64,000 bases of DNA from Streptomyces sp. NBC_01288 (GCF_035982055.1 NZ_CP108427.1:9051001-9115000), one strand, 5' to 3'. Shown: positions 17,133 through 25,751, counted from the stretch's first letter. A program made the numbers and translations. Notes: generated by a model not told the origin, from the letters alone.

Positions 17133-18242
17133 ATGTCCGCCACCCACACACCCCGCCTGACGGAGGTAGGCGCACTGCCCACATCCGGGGCGCGTGCCGT
17201 GGAGCCCTTCGAACTCGACGGCATGCAGCTGCTGGCGATCCCCCAACTCGCCTACGACATCCCCGGGACCCCGGCCGGCATGAACGGCGGGGACAGCGAC
17301 ACCGAACTGCTCCTGCTGCGCCGGGCCGAGGGCGCCGACACGTACGAGCCCTTCCAGGCCCTGCCGGCGCCCGGTGGCGAGGACGCGGAGTTCTTCCGGA
17401 TCGGCGAGCGCGCCTTCCTGGCCGTGGCCGACATCCGCTCGGGCAAGGGGCCGTACGAATACACCACCGATTCCACGGTCTTCGAGTGGGACGGAACCCA
17501 ATTCAAGCCCTTCCAGAGCGTCTTGGGCTTCGCGGCCAAGCAGTGGCGCCATTTCACCATCGGTGAGCGGCACTTCCTCGCCCTGGCCCAGGGAGTGACC
17601 GTCCCCGGCCACGAGGACGAGAACCAGCCCTCCCGCATCTACACCTGGGACGGCACCCGCTTCACCGCACTCCAGGACGTCGACGCGCTCTGGGGCTACA
17701 ACTGGCACGCCTTCGAACTCGGCGGCGAGCACTTCCTCGCCTACGCCGACCATGTGCGCCCCTCGGTACTGCTCCGCTGGAACGGCGAGAAGTTCGAGCA
17801 CGTCCAGGACCTCGCGCCCCAACACGGCCGCGCCTTCGCCCACTTCACCGACGCGCAGGGCGAGACCTACCTGCTGGTCGCCTGTCTGGCGAGCCCCTCC
17901 CGGCTGCTGCGCTGGGACGGGGAGCGCTTCGTCGAACACCAGGTGCTCGACGGGCTCGGGGCGCGCGAGTTCGCCGTCCTCGACACCGAGCACGGGCTGT
18001 ACGTCGTACGCGTCAACTTCATCCTCGGCACCCAGGCCGAGCCCGTCACCGCGCTGGACTCCGAGCTCTACCGGTTCGCGGACGGACGCCTCACGGCCGT
18101 GCGGTCCTTCCCGACCACGGGCGCCACCGATGCCGCCGTGCTGCGCGGCCACGACGGGAGCCTGCTGGTCGCCGTCAGCAACAGCCTCAGCGCGGACGTC
18201 CGTTTCGCGGCCCGGACCGTGCTGTACCGCTTCGACCAGTAG
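17133..18242 (+). CDS. EPTP/EAR beta-propeller repeat protein
   Basis: 369-residue protein of about seven repeats of roughly 45-50 residues, each ending in variants of (I/V)(Y/F)xWDGTxFxxxQ: VFEWDGTQFKPFQ, IYTWDGTRFTALQ, LLRWNGEKFEHVQ, LLRWDGERFVEHQ, LYRFADGRLTAV. This matches the EPTP (epitempin/EAR) repeat, which folds as a beta-propeller and mediates protein or ligand binding in vertebrate LGI proteins. No signal peptide or membrane segment, so probably cytoplasmic. Sits between a TetR gene and a gene of unknown family. Role unknown. Confidence 0.75.
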   Translation: MSATHTPRLTEVGALPTSGARAVEPFELDGMQLLAIPQLAYDIPGTPAGMNGGDSDTELLLLRRAEGADTYEPFQALPAPGGEDAEFFRIGERAFLAVADIRSGKGPYEYTTDSTVFEWDGTQFKPFQSVLGFAAKQWRHFTIGERHFLALAQGVTVPGHEDENQPSRIYTWDGTRFTALQDVDALWGYNWHAFELGGEHFLAYADHVRPSVLLRWNGEKFEHVQDLAPQHGRAFAHFTDAQGETYLLVACLASPSRLLRWDGERFVEHQVLDGLGAREFAVLDTEHGLYVVRVNFILGTQAEPVTALDSELYRFADGRLTAVRSFPTTGATDAAVLRGHDGSLLVAVSNSLSADVRFAARTVLYRFDQ

Positions 18243-18259
18243 GAGTCGGCCGAGGCCAC

Positions 18260-18307
18260 GCCCTTTGAAGATCGTGCCCTTTGAAGATCACGGCCTTTGG
18301 AGATCTG
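18260..18307 (+). repeat. Three tandem 16-bp repeats
   Basis: GCCCTTTGAAGATCGT (18260-18275), GCCCTTTGAAGATCAC (18276-18291) and GGCCTTTGGAGATCTG (18292-18307) lie head to tail immediately before the ribosome site of the next gene. They could be iterated regulator sites or a replication-slippage product. Confidence 0.8.
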
Positions 18308-18323
18308 GAGAAAGGAACCGCCG

Positions 18324-19499
18324 ATGCCGTCCCACCAAAGTCCCGAACTCGTCGACCTGTTCACGACCTACACGGCCGGGCCCGGCAGCATCGGCTCGCA
18401 TCTGACCCGGGCCGCCGTCGAACACGGCAGCGCCGACCCGCTGATCGTGGCCACCAGCGCCGACTTCGCGCTCTATCCCGGCGACGGCCGGCCGCCCACC
18501 GTCGAAGGCTTCCGCGTCTCCACCCGCGGCTTCAAGGAACTGGCCGGTGTCTCGCATCTAGGCCCCGCCGTGGCCACCCTCGTCCAACTCCACGAGAAGT
18601 ACGCCGACTTCGGCTGGCGCGCCGAGGCTGAGCGGCTGCTGCGCGAGGTCGAGCGCTCGCGCGCCGCCAACAGCGCCGAGTTGTGGCGCGAGACCATCGC
18701 CGTGGAGGCGTACCGGGGTCGCGAGCAGGCGATCGCCGACATGGTCGACTACGCGTGCGCGGTCACCGCCCGCTATCTGCGCGCCGCCCTGGCCGACGAG
18801 TCGTACCTCAACTCCCGTACCCTGCGCGAGGATTACCTGGAAGGCGGCCCCTGTGGCCAACTGCCCGTCCCGGTCAACCAGATGATGATCGCGACGTTCT
18901 TCCTCGCCGGCCTGGACATCTCCTACCGCATCCTGCGCTGGTTCACCACGCAGAAGATCGACTGGGCCCGCGCGATGGTCGTGATCGCCGGCCAGCAGGG
19001 CCGCCCCACCGCGGGCGTCACGTGGAACACCTCCAGCGTCGCCACCATGATCCTGGGCGCCTCCGATTACCAACTGCCCCTGGAGCGGCTCTACATGGCG
19101 CCGCACGCCCCCACCTTCGCCACCCCCGTCGACGGCGACCTGACCGAAGTCGCCGCGCTGGAGGAGCCGTTGCGCCGTATCTGGTTCAACACGCGTGCCA
19201 CCGTGGAGCTGGGGGAGTTGATGTTCGACGGCTATCCCCGTTACGCACCGGGGCAGTTGACGGCTCCCGACGTCGCGGACCCCGCCCTCGCGGAGATCAG
19301 CGAGATGCCGGTGATCCACGGCCCCGACGACTGGCGCGCCATGACCACCCGGCTGCGCATGGTCCTGGAGGACCCACGCCAACTGCTCTCCGGCTGCGTC
19401 ACCGACTTCGCCGTACGCCAACTCGTCGAGGCCGGCAACGACCCCGCGAAGGTCGTCGTCCCCGGCCTGGACGGGGTCGCGTACCCCACCGACCTGTAG
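18324..19499 (+). CDS. Conserved protein of unknown function (possibly DUF5624-containing)
   Basis: 391-residue soluble protein starting MPSHQSPELVDLFTTYT, with AAAGGAA 8 nt upstream. No catalytic motif is recognised. The first 100 residues contain IGSHLTRAAVEHGSADPLIVATSADFALYPGDGRPP, which I associate, without certainty, with a DUF5624-type domain. The centre is helix-rich with many aromatic residues (DYLEGGPCGQLPVPVNQMMIATFFLAGLDISYRILRWF). Always in context with the EPTP-repeat protein and two hydrolases here. Function cannot be assigned. Confidence 0.8.
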   Translation: MPSHQSPELVDLFTTYTAGPGSIGSHLTRAAVEHGSADPLIVATSADFALYPGDGRPPTVEGFRVSTRGFKELAGVSHLGPAVATLVQLHEKYADFGWRAEAERLLREVERSRAANSAELWRETIAVEAYRGREQAIADMVDYACAVTARYLRAALADESYLNSRTLREDYLEGGPCGQLPVPVNQMMIATFFLAGLDISYRILRWFTTQKIDWARAMVVIAGQQGRPTAGVTWNTSSVATMILGASDYQLPLERLYMAPHAPTFATPVDGDLTEVAALEEPLRRIWFNTRATVELGELMFDGYPRYAPGQLTAPDVADPALAEISEMPVIHGPDDWRAMTTRLRMVLEDPRQLLSGCVTDFAVRQLVEAGNDPAKVVVPGLDGVAYPTDL

Positions 19500-19540
19500 A
19501 CCCCGCCGCCCCGCGCACACCTTCTGGGAGAGACTCCGTC

Positions 19541-20398
19541 ATGCCCGCGACCCCTCTCGGCCTCGGCCAGGCCCGCCACCTCGACGTACCGGGCGGCCGT
19601 ATCGCCTACTACGAGACCGGCCTGACCGATCCCGCCGCGTCGGTGATCGTCTGGGTGCACGGCCTGCCCCTCGACTCCCGTTCCTGGTCGGCCCAGCGGG
19701 AGTTCTTCGACACCCGCGCCCGCAACGTCTTCCTCGACCTGCGCGGCTACGGCGCCTCCAGCGAACTGCCGCCCGCCGTAACCGGCGTCACCGCCCTGTA
19801 CGTCGCCGACCTCGCGGCGCTGATCCAACACCTGGGACTCACGGCCCCGTTGCTGGTCGGCTTCGCCTCCGCAGGACACGTCGCGCTGCGCTTCGCCGCC
19901 GAACACCCGGACCTCGTGGGCAAGTTGGCGGTCATCAACGGCTCGCCCACGTTCCGTCGCTCCGCCGACTGGCCCTACGGCTTCGATGAGAAGGGGATCG
20001 CCCGCTTCACCGACGCGGCGGCCGAGGGCGGCATCGAGGGCATCACCGACGCCGTGCTCGACCCCGAGGTCGTCTTCGCCGACGTGGACGCCGCCCGCGC
20101 GGCCGAACTCGGCGCCTGGTTCCGGGAGATGAGCCACAACGCCGGCGTACGGACCCTGCTCGGTTTCTTCGAGGACATCTCCCTGGACGACGACCGGGCC
20201 CTGCTCCCGGCCGTCGAGGCGCCCACCCTTCTGATGGCGAGCACCATCGGGCAGGAGGTGCCCACCGAGGTCTCCCTGTACCTGCGCACCACCATCGCCG
20301 ACGCCCGCCTGGCCGAGCTGCCCGGCGCGGACCACTTCGCCTTCGCCACCCGCCCGGAGCTGGTCAACAGTCTCCTGGACTCCTTCCTGACCAGCTGA
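19541..20398 (+). CDS. Alpha/beta hydrolase
   Basis: 285-residue alpha/beta-hydrolase fold enzyme. It has an oxyanion region HGLPLDSRSW, a nucleophile elbow GFASAG (Ser110) and a C-terminal LPGADHFAF with the catalytic His. The elbow departs slightly from GxSxG spacing (G-F-A-S-A-G). Substrate unknown. ATG with a modest GGGAGAG upstream. Third gene of the TetR-headed cluster; 59 bp before a second, unrelated hydrolase. Confidence 0.85.
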   Translation: MPATPLGLGQARHLDVPGGRIAYYETGLTDPAASVIVWVHGLPLDSRSWSAQREFFDTRARNVFLDLRGYGASSELPPAVTGVTALYVADLAALIQHLGLTAPLLVGFASAGHVALRFAAEHPDLVGKLAVINGSPTFRRSADWPYGFDEKGIARFTDAAAEGGIEGITDAVLDPEVVFADVDAARAAELGAWFREMSHNAGVRTLLGFFEDISLDDDRALLPAVEAPTLLMASTIGQEVPTEVSLYLRTTIADARLAELPGADHFAFATRPELVNSLLDSFLTS

Positions 20399-20457
20399 CC
20401 GCCCCCACCTCGGCGAAGGCGCCCGCCGCCTTCCCGACCCCCGGAGGAAGCGACACC

Positions 20458-21507
20458 CTGACCGAACCCACCACCCCGCGCCCCGAGTTCACCCCGGCCG
20501 ATGCCACGCCCCGCGAAGTCCTCGCCTACGCCACCTCGGTGGCCGAGAGCGACACCAGCACCAGCATCGTCGTAGACCCCATGGACGAGCCCCAGATCAC
20601 GCTGGGCAAGCGGAAGCTCTCCGAGCGGCACGACATCGTGTATGCGACGCGCAGGGGCACCGACGGCACCCCGGTTCCGCTACGGCTGGACCTGATGGTC
20701 CCCGACACGGACGAACCCGCGCCGCTCGTGGTCTATGTCCCCGGCGGCGGTTTCATGATCTCCAGGAAGGAACTGGCGCCGGACACCAAGTCCTATGTGG
20801 CGGAGGCGGGATTCGCGGTCGCCAGCATCGAGTACCGCACCATTCCCCAGGACGCCACCTTCCGCGACGCCGTCGCCGACGTGCAGAGCGCGCTGCGCCA
20901 CCTGCGTGCCCATGCGGAGGAGTACGGCATCGACACGGAGCGCGTCGCGCTGTGGGGCGAGTCGGCCGGGGGCTACCTGGTCGCGATGACCGGAGCGCTC
21001 GGCGGACGGTCCCTGTCCGATCCCGCGACGACGGATCCCGAGGCCGCGGACCCCGACGCCGCGGTCCAGGCCGTCGTGGACAACTTCGGCGCCTCGGACC
21101 TGACCCGCATCGTGGCCGACTTCGACCCGGCGACGCGGGCGAGGTTCGAGGGGGCGGACAACATCGCGGCGATGTTCGTCAACGGCCGTACCAGCCGCGC
21201 CTCTTTGGCCGACGCCCCGCAGGCCGCCGCCGAGGCGAACCCGATCAGCCACCTCGACTCCAACCCGGCGCTGCCCGCCTTCCTGCTCCTGCACGGCACC
21301 GCCGACCCGGTCGTCTCGCCCAGCCAGACGCTGCTGCTGCACGAGGCCCTGCGCGCGCACGGCGCCGACTCGACCCGCGTCGTCCTCCTCGGCGCCGGCC
21401 ACGGCGACCTGGCCGTCCTCGACGACGAGGAGGTCGGGCTGCCCTGGTCGACCCGCCGCACGATGGACCTGGTCACGGATTTCCTGGCCCGGACCTTGCA
21501 CGGCTGA
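20458..21507 (+). CDS. Alpha/beta hydrolase fold-3 esterase, probable CTG start
   Basis: Esterase/lipase of the hormone-sensitive-lipase group: oxyanion motif PGGGF (HGGG variant), nucleophile GESAGG, the acid in HGTADPVV and the base in GAGHGDL. From the CTG at 20458 the product is 349 residues (starting TEPTTPRPEF after the initiator) with Ser169 as nucleophile. The CTG has GGAGG 10 nt upstream. The first conventional start in frame is the GTG at 20539, which has no ribosome site and would drop 27 residues. Both readings keep the catalytic domain. Last gene of the cluster; a terminator follows. Confidence 0.85.
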   Translation: MTEPTTPRPEFTPADATPREVLAYATSVAESDTSTSIVVDPMDEPQITLGKRKLSERHDIVYATRRGTDGTPVPLRLDLMVPDTDEPAPLVVYVPGGGFMISRKELAPDTKSYVAEAGFAVASIEYRTIPQDATFRDAVADVQSALRHLRAHAEEYGIDTERVALWGESAGGYLVAMTGALGGRSLSDPATTDPEAADPDAAVQAVVDNFGASDLTRIVADFDPATRARFEGADNIAAMFVNGRTSRASLADAPQAAAEANPISHLDSNPALPAFLLLHGTADPVVSPSQTLLLHEALRAHGADSTRVVLLGAGHGDLAVLDDEEVGLPWSTRRTMDLVTDFLARTLHG

Positions 21508-21563
21508 GGGCGTGTCCCGGCGCCTGCGTGGCGTCTGCCCCGCGGTCCCGCGCCGGACATGCC

Positions 21564-21601
21564 GCGGGCCCCGGCGACGAGACATCATCACCGGGGCCCG
21601 C
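21564..21601. terminator. Strong bidirectional hairpin between convergent genes
   Basis: GCGGGCCCCGG (21564-21574) and CCGGGGCCCGC (21591-21601) give an 11-bp perfect stem with a 16-nt loop, between the convergent esterase and cyclophilin genes. Confidence 0.8.
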
Positions 21602-21626
21602 GATCACGATTGTGTACGGGGGCGGC

Positions 21627-22121
21627 TCAGCCCTCGACGACGCCCGACGCCGCGATCTCGATCTTGGCCTTCGTGGAGCCCGACTGCGAGCCCAGGGACT
21701 CGATCTTGTCGATGATCTCCGTGCCCTCGACGGCCTCGCCGAAGACGACGTGCTTGCCGTCGAGCCACGAGGTGACGACGGTGGTGACGAAGAACTGCGA
21801 GCCGTTGGTGTTGCGGCCGGCGTTCGCCATCGACAGCAGGTACGGGCGGTCGTGCTTCCGGTCGAAGTTCTCGTCCGCGAACTTCTCACCGTAGATGCTC
21901 TTGCCACCGGTGCCGTTGTGGTTGGTGAAGTCACCGCCCTGCAGCATGAACTGCGGGATGACGCGGTGGAAGCCGGAACCGGCGTAGCCGTAACCGTTCT
22001 GCCCGGTGGCCAGCTCGCGGAAGTTGCGGGCGGTCTTCGGGACGACCTCGTCGAAGAGGTTGAAGACGATGCGGCCGGCGGGGGCGCCGTCGATGGTGAT
22101 GTCGAAGTAGACGTTGCTCAT
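21627..22121 (-). CDS. Peptidyl-prolyl cis-trans isomerase, cyclophilin type
   Basis: 164-residue cytoplasmic cyclophilin A-type foldase. Active-site landmarks are present: [16 protein letters not shown] (Arg and Phe of the active site), NTNGSQFF and the W-containing [11 protein letters not shown]. No signal peptide. The start [12 protein letters not shown] gives the normal family length; a GTG five codons upstream is possible. No clear ribosome site. The 247-bp region to the next gene (22122-22368) holds promoters and a tRNA-like fragment. Confidence 0.95.
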   Translation of the reverse strand: MSNVYFDITIDGAPAGRIVFNLFDEVVPKTARNFRELATGQNGYGYAGSGFHRVIPQFMLQGGDFTNHNGTGGKSIYGEKFADENFDRKHDRPYLLSMANAGRNTNGSQFFVTTVVTSWLDGKHVVFGEAVEGTEIIDKIESLGSQSGSTKAKIEIAASGVVEG

Positions 22122-22334
22122 GGTCAATTCTGTCACTTTCGGTGTATTGCACCCTCTGCCTGGTGTGGCCGTGTGCCGAACACCAGGCCGTTACGTCAAA
22201 GGGCTCTGATCGGAGTCCAGTCCGTCGAACTCTATCCACTGAGCAGAGCTCGTGCGTAGGCGCCGGCTTCCGGAGGCGGGGCGCAGGCCGACGCCGTACG
22301 GCTCTCTCGGGCGGGAACGCGCGTGGTAGCGTCG

Positions 22335-22352
22335 GTATACAAACTGTATGCG
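22335..22352 (+). promoter_or_regulatory. GntR operator, copy 1 (regulator's own promoter)
   Basis: GTATACA-AACT-GTATGCG. Within it ATAC-N5-GTAT is an inverted repeat. The same 7+4+7 architecture with all 14 outer bases identical recurs at 25616-25633 in front of the transporter operon, which supports a real regulator-binding site. Confidence 0.75.
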
Positions 22353-22368
22353 ATGTCTGGGGGTTGCC

Positions 22369-22995
22369 GTGGCGTCCGGTCGGGAGAAGGCCTACACGTA
22401 TCTCAAGGACACGGTGCTGACGGACCCCGAGATGCAGGGGGCGTTCCTGTCGGAGCAGGAGCTGGCCGATCGTATCGGTGTCTCCCGCACCCCCATCCGC
22501 GAGGCGCTGCTGATGCTCGCCGCGGAGGACCTGGTCGAGCTGGTGCCCAAGCGCGGTGCCCGGGTGGCGCCGCTGACGGGGCGCGAGGTCCGGGAGCTGA
22601 TGGAGCTGCGCGGCCTGGTCGAGCGGTACGCGGCCGAGCGGCTCGTCGAGGCCGAGCGGGTGCCCCTGGAGGAACTCCGCTCCCTGCTGGAACAGCAGCG
22701 CGCGCTCACCGGCGCCGAGGAGACCCACGAGTTCATCGCCGTGGACCACCGCTTCCACGCGTCCCTCGTGTCGGCCGTGGGAAACACCCTTCTGGACCGG
22801 CACTACGACGGTCTGCGCAGCCGCCAGGTCCGCGCCGGAGTGGTCGCCGTCTTCAACCAGCAGGGTCGGCAGAAGGCGGTGCTCGACGAGCACGAGGCCA
22901 TCGTCGACGCCCTCGCCGCCGGTGACGCGCAGGCCGCGTGCGCGGCCATCGACCACCACCTGCGGTCGACCCTCAAGGTGCTCCTCGACGGCTGA
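22369..22995 (+). CDS. GntR-family regulator, FCD (FadR) subgroup
   Basis: 208-residue regulator. The winged helix-turn-helix (about 10-70) includes LSEQELADRIGVSRTPIREALLMLAAEDLVELVPKRGARV; the C-terminal all-helical FCD domain contains ELRGLVERYAAERL, a DHRFHASLV metal/ligand motif and DEHEAIVDALAAGD. GTG (VASGREKAY) is preferred because GGGGG lies 5 nt upstream; the ATG at 22348 lies inside the operator. Convergent, 15 bp apart, with the cupin-nitrilase-transporter operon that it probably controls. Confidence 0.88.
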   Translation: MASGREKAYTYLKDTVLTDPEMQGAFLSEQELADRIGVSRTPIREALLMLAAEDLVELVPKRGARVAPLTGREVRELMELRGLVERYAAERLVEAERVPLEELRSLLEQQRALTGAEETHEFIAVDHRFHASLVSAVGNTLLDRHYDGLRSRQVRAGVVAVFNQQGRQKAVLDEHEAIVDALAAGDAQAACAAIDHHLRSTLKVLLDG

Positions 22996-23010
22996 GGCCG
23001 CTCCGCGGAG

Positions 23011-23340
23011 TCAGGGATACGTGATCACGAGCATCGTCACGCCGTCCGCCGAGGTCCACGGCCCGTGCGGCATACCCGGAGGACGGCAGGCGTACATGCC
23101 CGCCGTGAAGGTGCGGTCCAGCGTCAGGTCGTGCATCGCTCCCTCGACGAGATAGACCTCCTCCCACACGTCGTGCAGGGCCACGCCCGCGGCCGAGGAG
23201 TCCGTGCCCGGCGCCCACCGGACGAGCGCGGTACGCCGCCCGCTGTCCGGGTCCTCGGCCAGCACGCACTCCTCGACGCCGGATCCCGCGCCGACCCAGG
23301 GTCCGTCGGGGCGGTGGAACTCCAGCTCGGGTCCGCTCAT
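23011..23340 (-). CDS. Small cupin-domain protein
   Basis: 109-residue single cupin barrel (ALHDVWEEVYLVEGAMHDLT...FTAGMYACRPPGMPHGPWTS), with the His/Glu/His set expected for a metal site. MSGPELEF starts at ATGA overlapping the nitrilase stop. Third gene of the operon MFS-nitrilase-cupin. Similar small cupins act as accessory or catalytic proteins in degradation clusters; the reaction here is unknown. Confidence 0.78.
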   Translation of the reverse strand: MSGPELEFHRPDGPWVGAGSGVEECVLAEDPDSGRRTALVRWAPGTDSSAAGVALHDVWEEVYLVEGAMHDLTLDRTFTAGMYACRPPGMPHGPWTSADGVTMLVITYP

Positions 23341-24128
23341 CGCCACACCTCAGGCCGCCGGTTCGCCAGTACGGACGTCTTCTCGCGGACCGCGCCGACC
23401 TCGTCGACGTCCAGGTCGGTCACGAGCAGCTCCGGCTCGGCGCCGAGGGACGCCCGTACGGTCCCGTCGGGGCCGACCACCAGGCTGTGCCCGATGCCGG
23501 TCGGCACCGGGCCCGGACCGGTGCCGGGATCGGCCTGGCCGACGGCGGCGACCCAGACGGTGGCGTCCAACGCGCGGGCCCGCACCAGCAGTTGCCACTG
23601 GTCGAGCTTGCCGGGGCCCGCACCCCAGGAGGCCGCCAGCAGGGTGCCCACCGCCCCGGCGTCGGCATGCGCCCGGAACAGCTCCGGGAAGCGGACGTCG
23701 TAACAGGTGGCCAGGCCCAGCCGGACCCCGTCCACGTCGATCACGGCGGGGCGCGAACCCGGGGCCACGGTCTCGGACTCGCGGAAGCCGAAGGCGTCGT
23801 AGAGATGGATCTTGTCGTACGACTCCTCGACGCCGGGTCCCGTGGCCAGCAGGGTGTTGGTCACCCGGCCCTCGTCGGCCGGGGTGAACATGCCGGCCAC
23901 GACGACCGTGCCGGTCGTGCGGGCGATCTCGCGGACGCCGTCGGCCCACGAGCCGTCGAGGGGCTCCGTGAGCGGGGTCAGCGGGGTGCCGAAGCAGGCC
24001 ATCGACGCCTCCGGGAAGACGACGACGCGGGCTCCGGCGTCGGCGGCGCGGCGCGTCCACTCCTCGACGAGGCGCAGGTTCTTCTCGGGGTCGGGGCCGG
24101 TGGTGAGCTGGCTCAGGGCGATCCGCAT
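23337..24128 (-). CDS. Nitrilase-superfamily carbon-nitrogen hydrolase
   Basis: 263-residue hydrolase with the catalytic triad Glu40 (VVFPEAS), Lys106 (YDKIHLYD) and Cys142 (ATCYDVRFPEL). The sequence is closer to the Nit2/omega-amidase-like branch (FRESETVAPG) than to true nitrilases (inference). It would hydrolyse an amide or related C-N bond in the cytoplasm. AAGGAGG precedes the ATG. Lies between the transporter and cupin genes of one operon, so its substrate is probably the imported compound or a derivative. Confidence 0.88.
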   Translation of the reverse strand: MRIALSQLTTGPDPEKNLRLVEEWTRRAADAGARVVVFPEASMACFGTPLTPLTEPLDGSWADGVREIARTTGTVVVAGMFTPADEGRVTNTLLATGPGVEESYDKIHLYDAFGFRESETVAPGSRPAVIDVDGVRLGLATCYDVRFPELFRAHADAGAVGTLLAASWGAGPGKLDQWQLLVRARALDATVWVAAVGQADPGTGPGPVPTGIGHSLVVGPDGTVRASLGAEPELLVTDLDVDEVGAVREKTSVLANRRPEVWR

Positions 24129-24171
24129 GGGGCGGTGCCTCCTTGTCCGGGGAGGGTTGGTGTGGGTGGTG

Positions 24172-25569
24172 TCAGTGGAGGTCTGCCGTGGCCGGGGTCT
24201 TCGGCGCCGCGAGCTGTTCGTCCTCGTCCACGGCGGCCTCGGGGTTACGGCCCAGCATGACGCCGACCAGGGAGATCGCGGAGGCGAGGGCGATGTAGAG
24301 GGCCAGCGGCACCCAGCTGTCGTAGGCGCTCAGCAGGGTGGTGAAGAGGAGCGGGGCGATCGCGCCGCCGATGATGCCGGCCAGGGTGTAGGCCAGCGAG
24401 GAGCCGGTGTAGCGCAGGCGGGGCGAGAACTGTTCGGCGATGAAGGCGGCCTGCGGGCCGTAGAGGCAGCAGTGGATCACCAGGGCGACGAGGACTCCGG
24501 CGGCGAGCGGCAGCCAGGAACCGCCTGCGGCCATCGGGAAGAACACGAACGGCCACACGGCGGCGGCGATCGCTGAAATGCCGTACAGCAGGCGGCGGTT
24601 GACGCGGTCGGAGAGGGCGCCGGCCAGGGGCATCAGGAAGACCTGGACCGAGGAGCCGATGAGGACGGCCGCGAGGGCGGAGCCGCGCGACATGTCGAGT
24701 TCCTGGGTGGCGTAGGTCAGGACGAAGACGGTGAACATCGCGTAGAGGACGTCGGGGCCGACCCGGCACAGGATCGCGGCGGTGAGGGCGCGGGGCTGGG
24801 TGGTGAAGACCTCGCGGATCGGGGTCTGGGGGCGGGACTGTTCGGCCTCCATCGCCTTGAAGACCGGGGTCTCCTCCAGCTTGGCCCGGATCCAGAGCCC
24901 GAAGCCGACCAGGACGCCGGACAGCAGGAACGCAACCCGCCAGCCCCACGACTCGAACTGCGCCTCGGTCAGCAGGGCGCCGAGGGCGGCGAGCACACCG
25001 TTGGCGAGCAGGTTGCCCGCGGGCGGGCCCACCTGGGCGGCGGAGGCGTAGAAGCCCCGGCGGCGGGAGTCGCCGAACTCGCTGGACAGCAGTACCGCGC
25101 CGCCCCACTCGCCGCCCACGCCGACGCCCTGGGCGAAGCGCAGCACGACCAGGGCGATGGGCGCGGCCACGCCGATCGTGCCGTAGGCGGGCAGCAGGCC
25201 GATGGCGAAGGTGGCCACGCCGATCAGGACGAGGGTGGCGATCAGCACCTTCTTGCGGCCGATCACATCGCCGAGCCGGCCGAAGACGAAGCCGCCGAGG
25301 GGGCGGGAGAGGTAGCCGACCGCGTAGGTGGAGAACGCGAGGAGGGTGCCGGTGAGCGGGTCCTCGGAGGGGAAGAAGAGGTCGCCGAAGACGAGGGCCG
25401 CGGCGGCGGAGTAGACGGCGAAGTCGTACCACTCCAGGGCGGTGCCGGTGAGGCTGGCGACGAAGGCGCGGCGGACGCCGGAGCGTTTCGCCGAGGCGGC
25501 GGTGTCGCTCCGGGGGGCGCCGGCGTCGCTCTTCGGAGCGTCGGTGCCGCTCTTCGGGGTGTCGTGCAT
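24172..25569 (-). CDS. MFS transporter, metabolite:H+ symporter (MHS) family
   Basis: 465-residue, 12-helix major-facilitator permease. The N-terminal GTALEWYDFAVYSAAAALVFGDLFFP and RPLGGFVFGRLGDVIGRKKVL, and the GGEWGGAVLLSSEF segment, are diagnostic of the MHS group (ProP, KgtP, shikimate permease). It would import a small polar metabolite with protons. MHDTPKSG is chosen as start because AAGGA lies 8 nt upstream. First gene of the leftward operon; a copy of the GntR operator sits 47 bp upstream. Confidence 0.9.
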   Translation of the reverse strand: MHDTPKSGTDAPKSDAGAPRSDTAASAKRSGVRRAFVASLTGTALEWYDFAVYSAAAALVFGDLFFPSEDPLTGTLLAFSTYAVGYLSRPLGGFVFGRLGDVIGRKKVLIATLVLIGVATFAIGLLPAYGTIGVAAPIALVVLRFAQGVGVGGEWGGAVLLSSEFGDSRRRGFYASAAQVGPPAGNLLANGVLAALGALLTEAQFESWGWRVAFLLSGVLVGFGLWIRAKLEETPVFKAMEAEQSRPQTPIREVFTTQPRALTAAILCRVGPDVLYAMFTVFVLTYATQELDMSRGSALAAVLIGSSVQVFLMPLAGALSDRVNRRLLYGISAIAAAVWPFVFFPMAAGGSWLPLAAGVLVALVIHCCLYGPQAAFIAEQFSPRLRYTGSSLAYTLAGIIGGAIAPLLFTTLLSAYDSWVPLALYIALASAISLVGVMLGRNPEAAVDEDEQLAAPKTPATADLH

Positions 25570-25615
25570 GGTGCCCATCCTTGCTCGGAGACATCGACCT
25601 TCCGGCATACTTCTT

Positions 25616-25633
25616 GTATACAGGTCGTATGCG
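25616..25633. promoter_or_regulatory. GntR operator, copy 2 (divergent transporter/DUF2848 promoter)
   Basis: GTATACA-GGTC-GTATGCG, sharing all 14 outer bases and the 4-bp spacing with 22335-22352. It lies between the divergent MHS transporter and DUF2848 genes, so one site could control both. Confidence 0.75.
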
Positions 25634-25751
25634 CAAGCCCTGCGCCGGAAGTTAACCGCGGAGAAATCAGGTTCCGGAGGCCCGCTCTCGGCTCTCCGGC
25701 CCCCGTTTCCCGTGGCCCGTTCCCTGTTCCCCGATCTCTGGGAGTGCCCTC

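Noticed and set aside
22229-22244. Functional tRNA gene on the minus strand
   Set aside because: Only a D-arm is convincing. The anticodon stem is mismatched, and T-arm and acceptor stem are missing.
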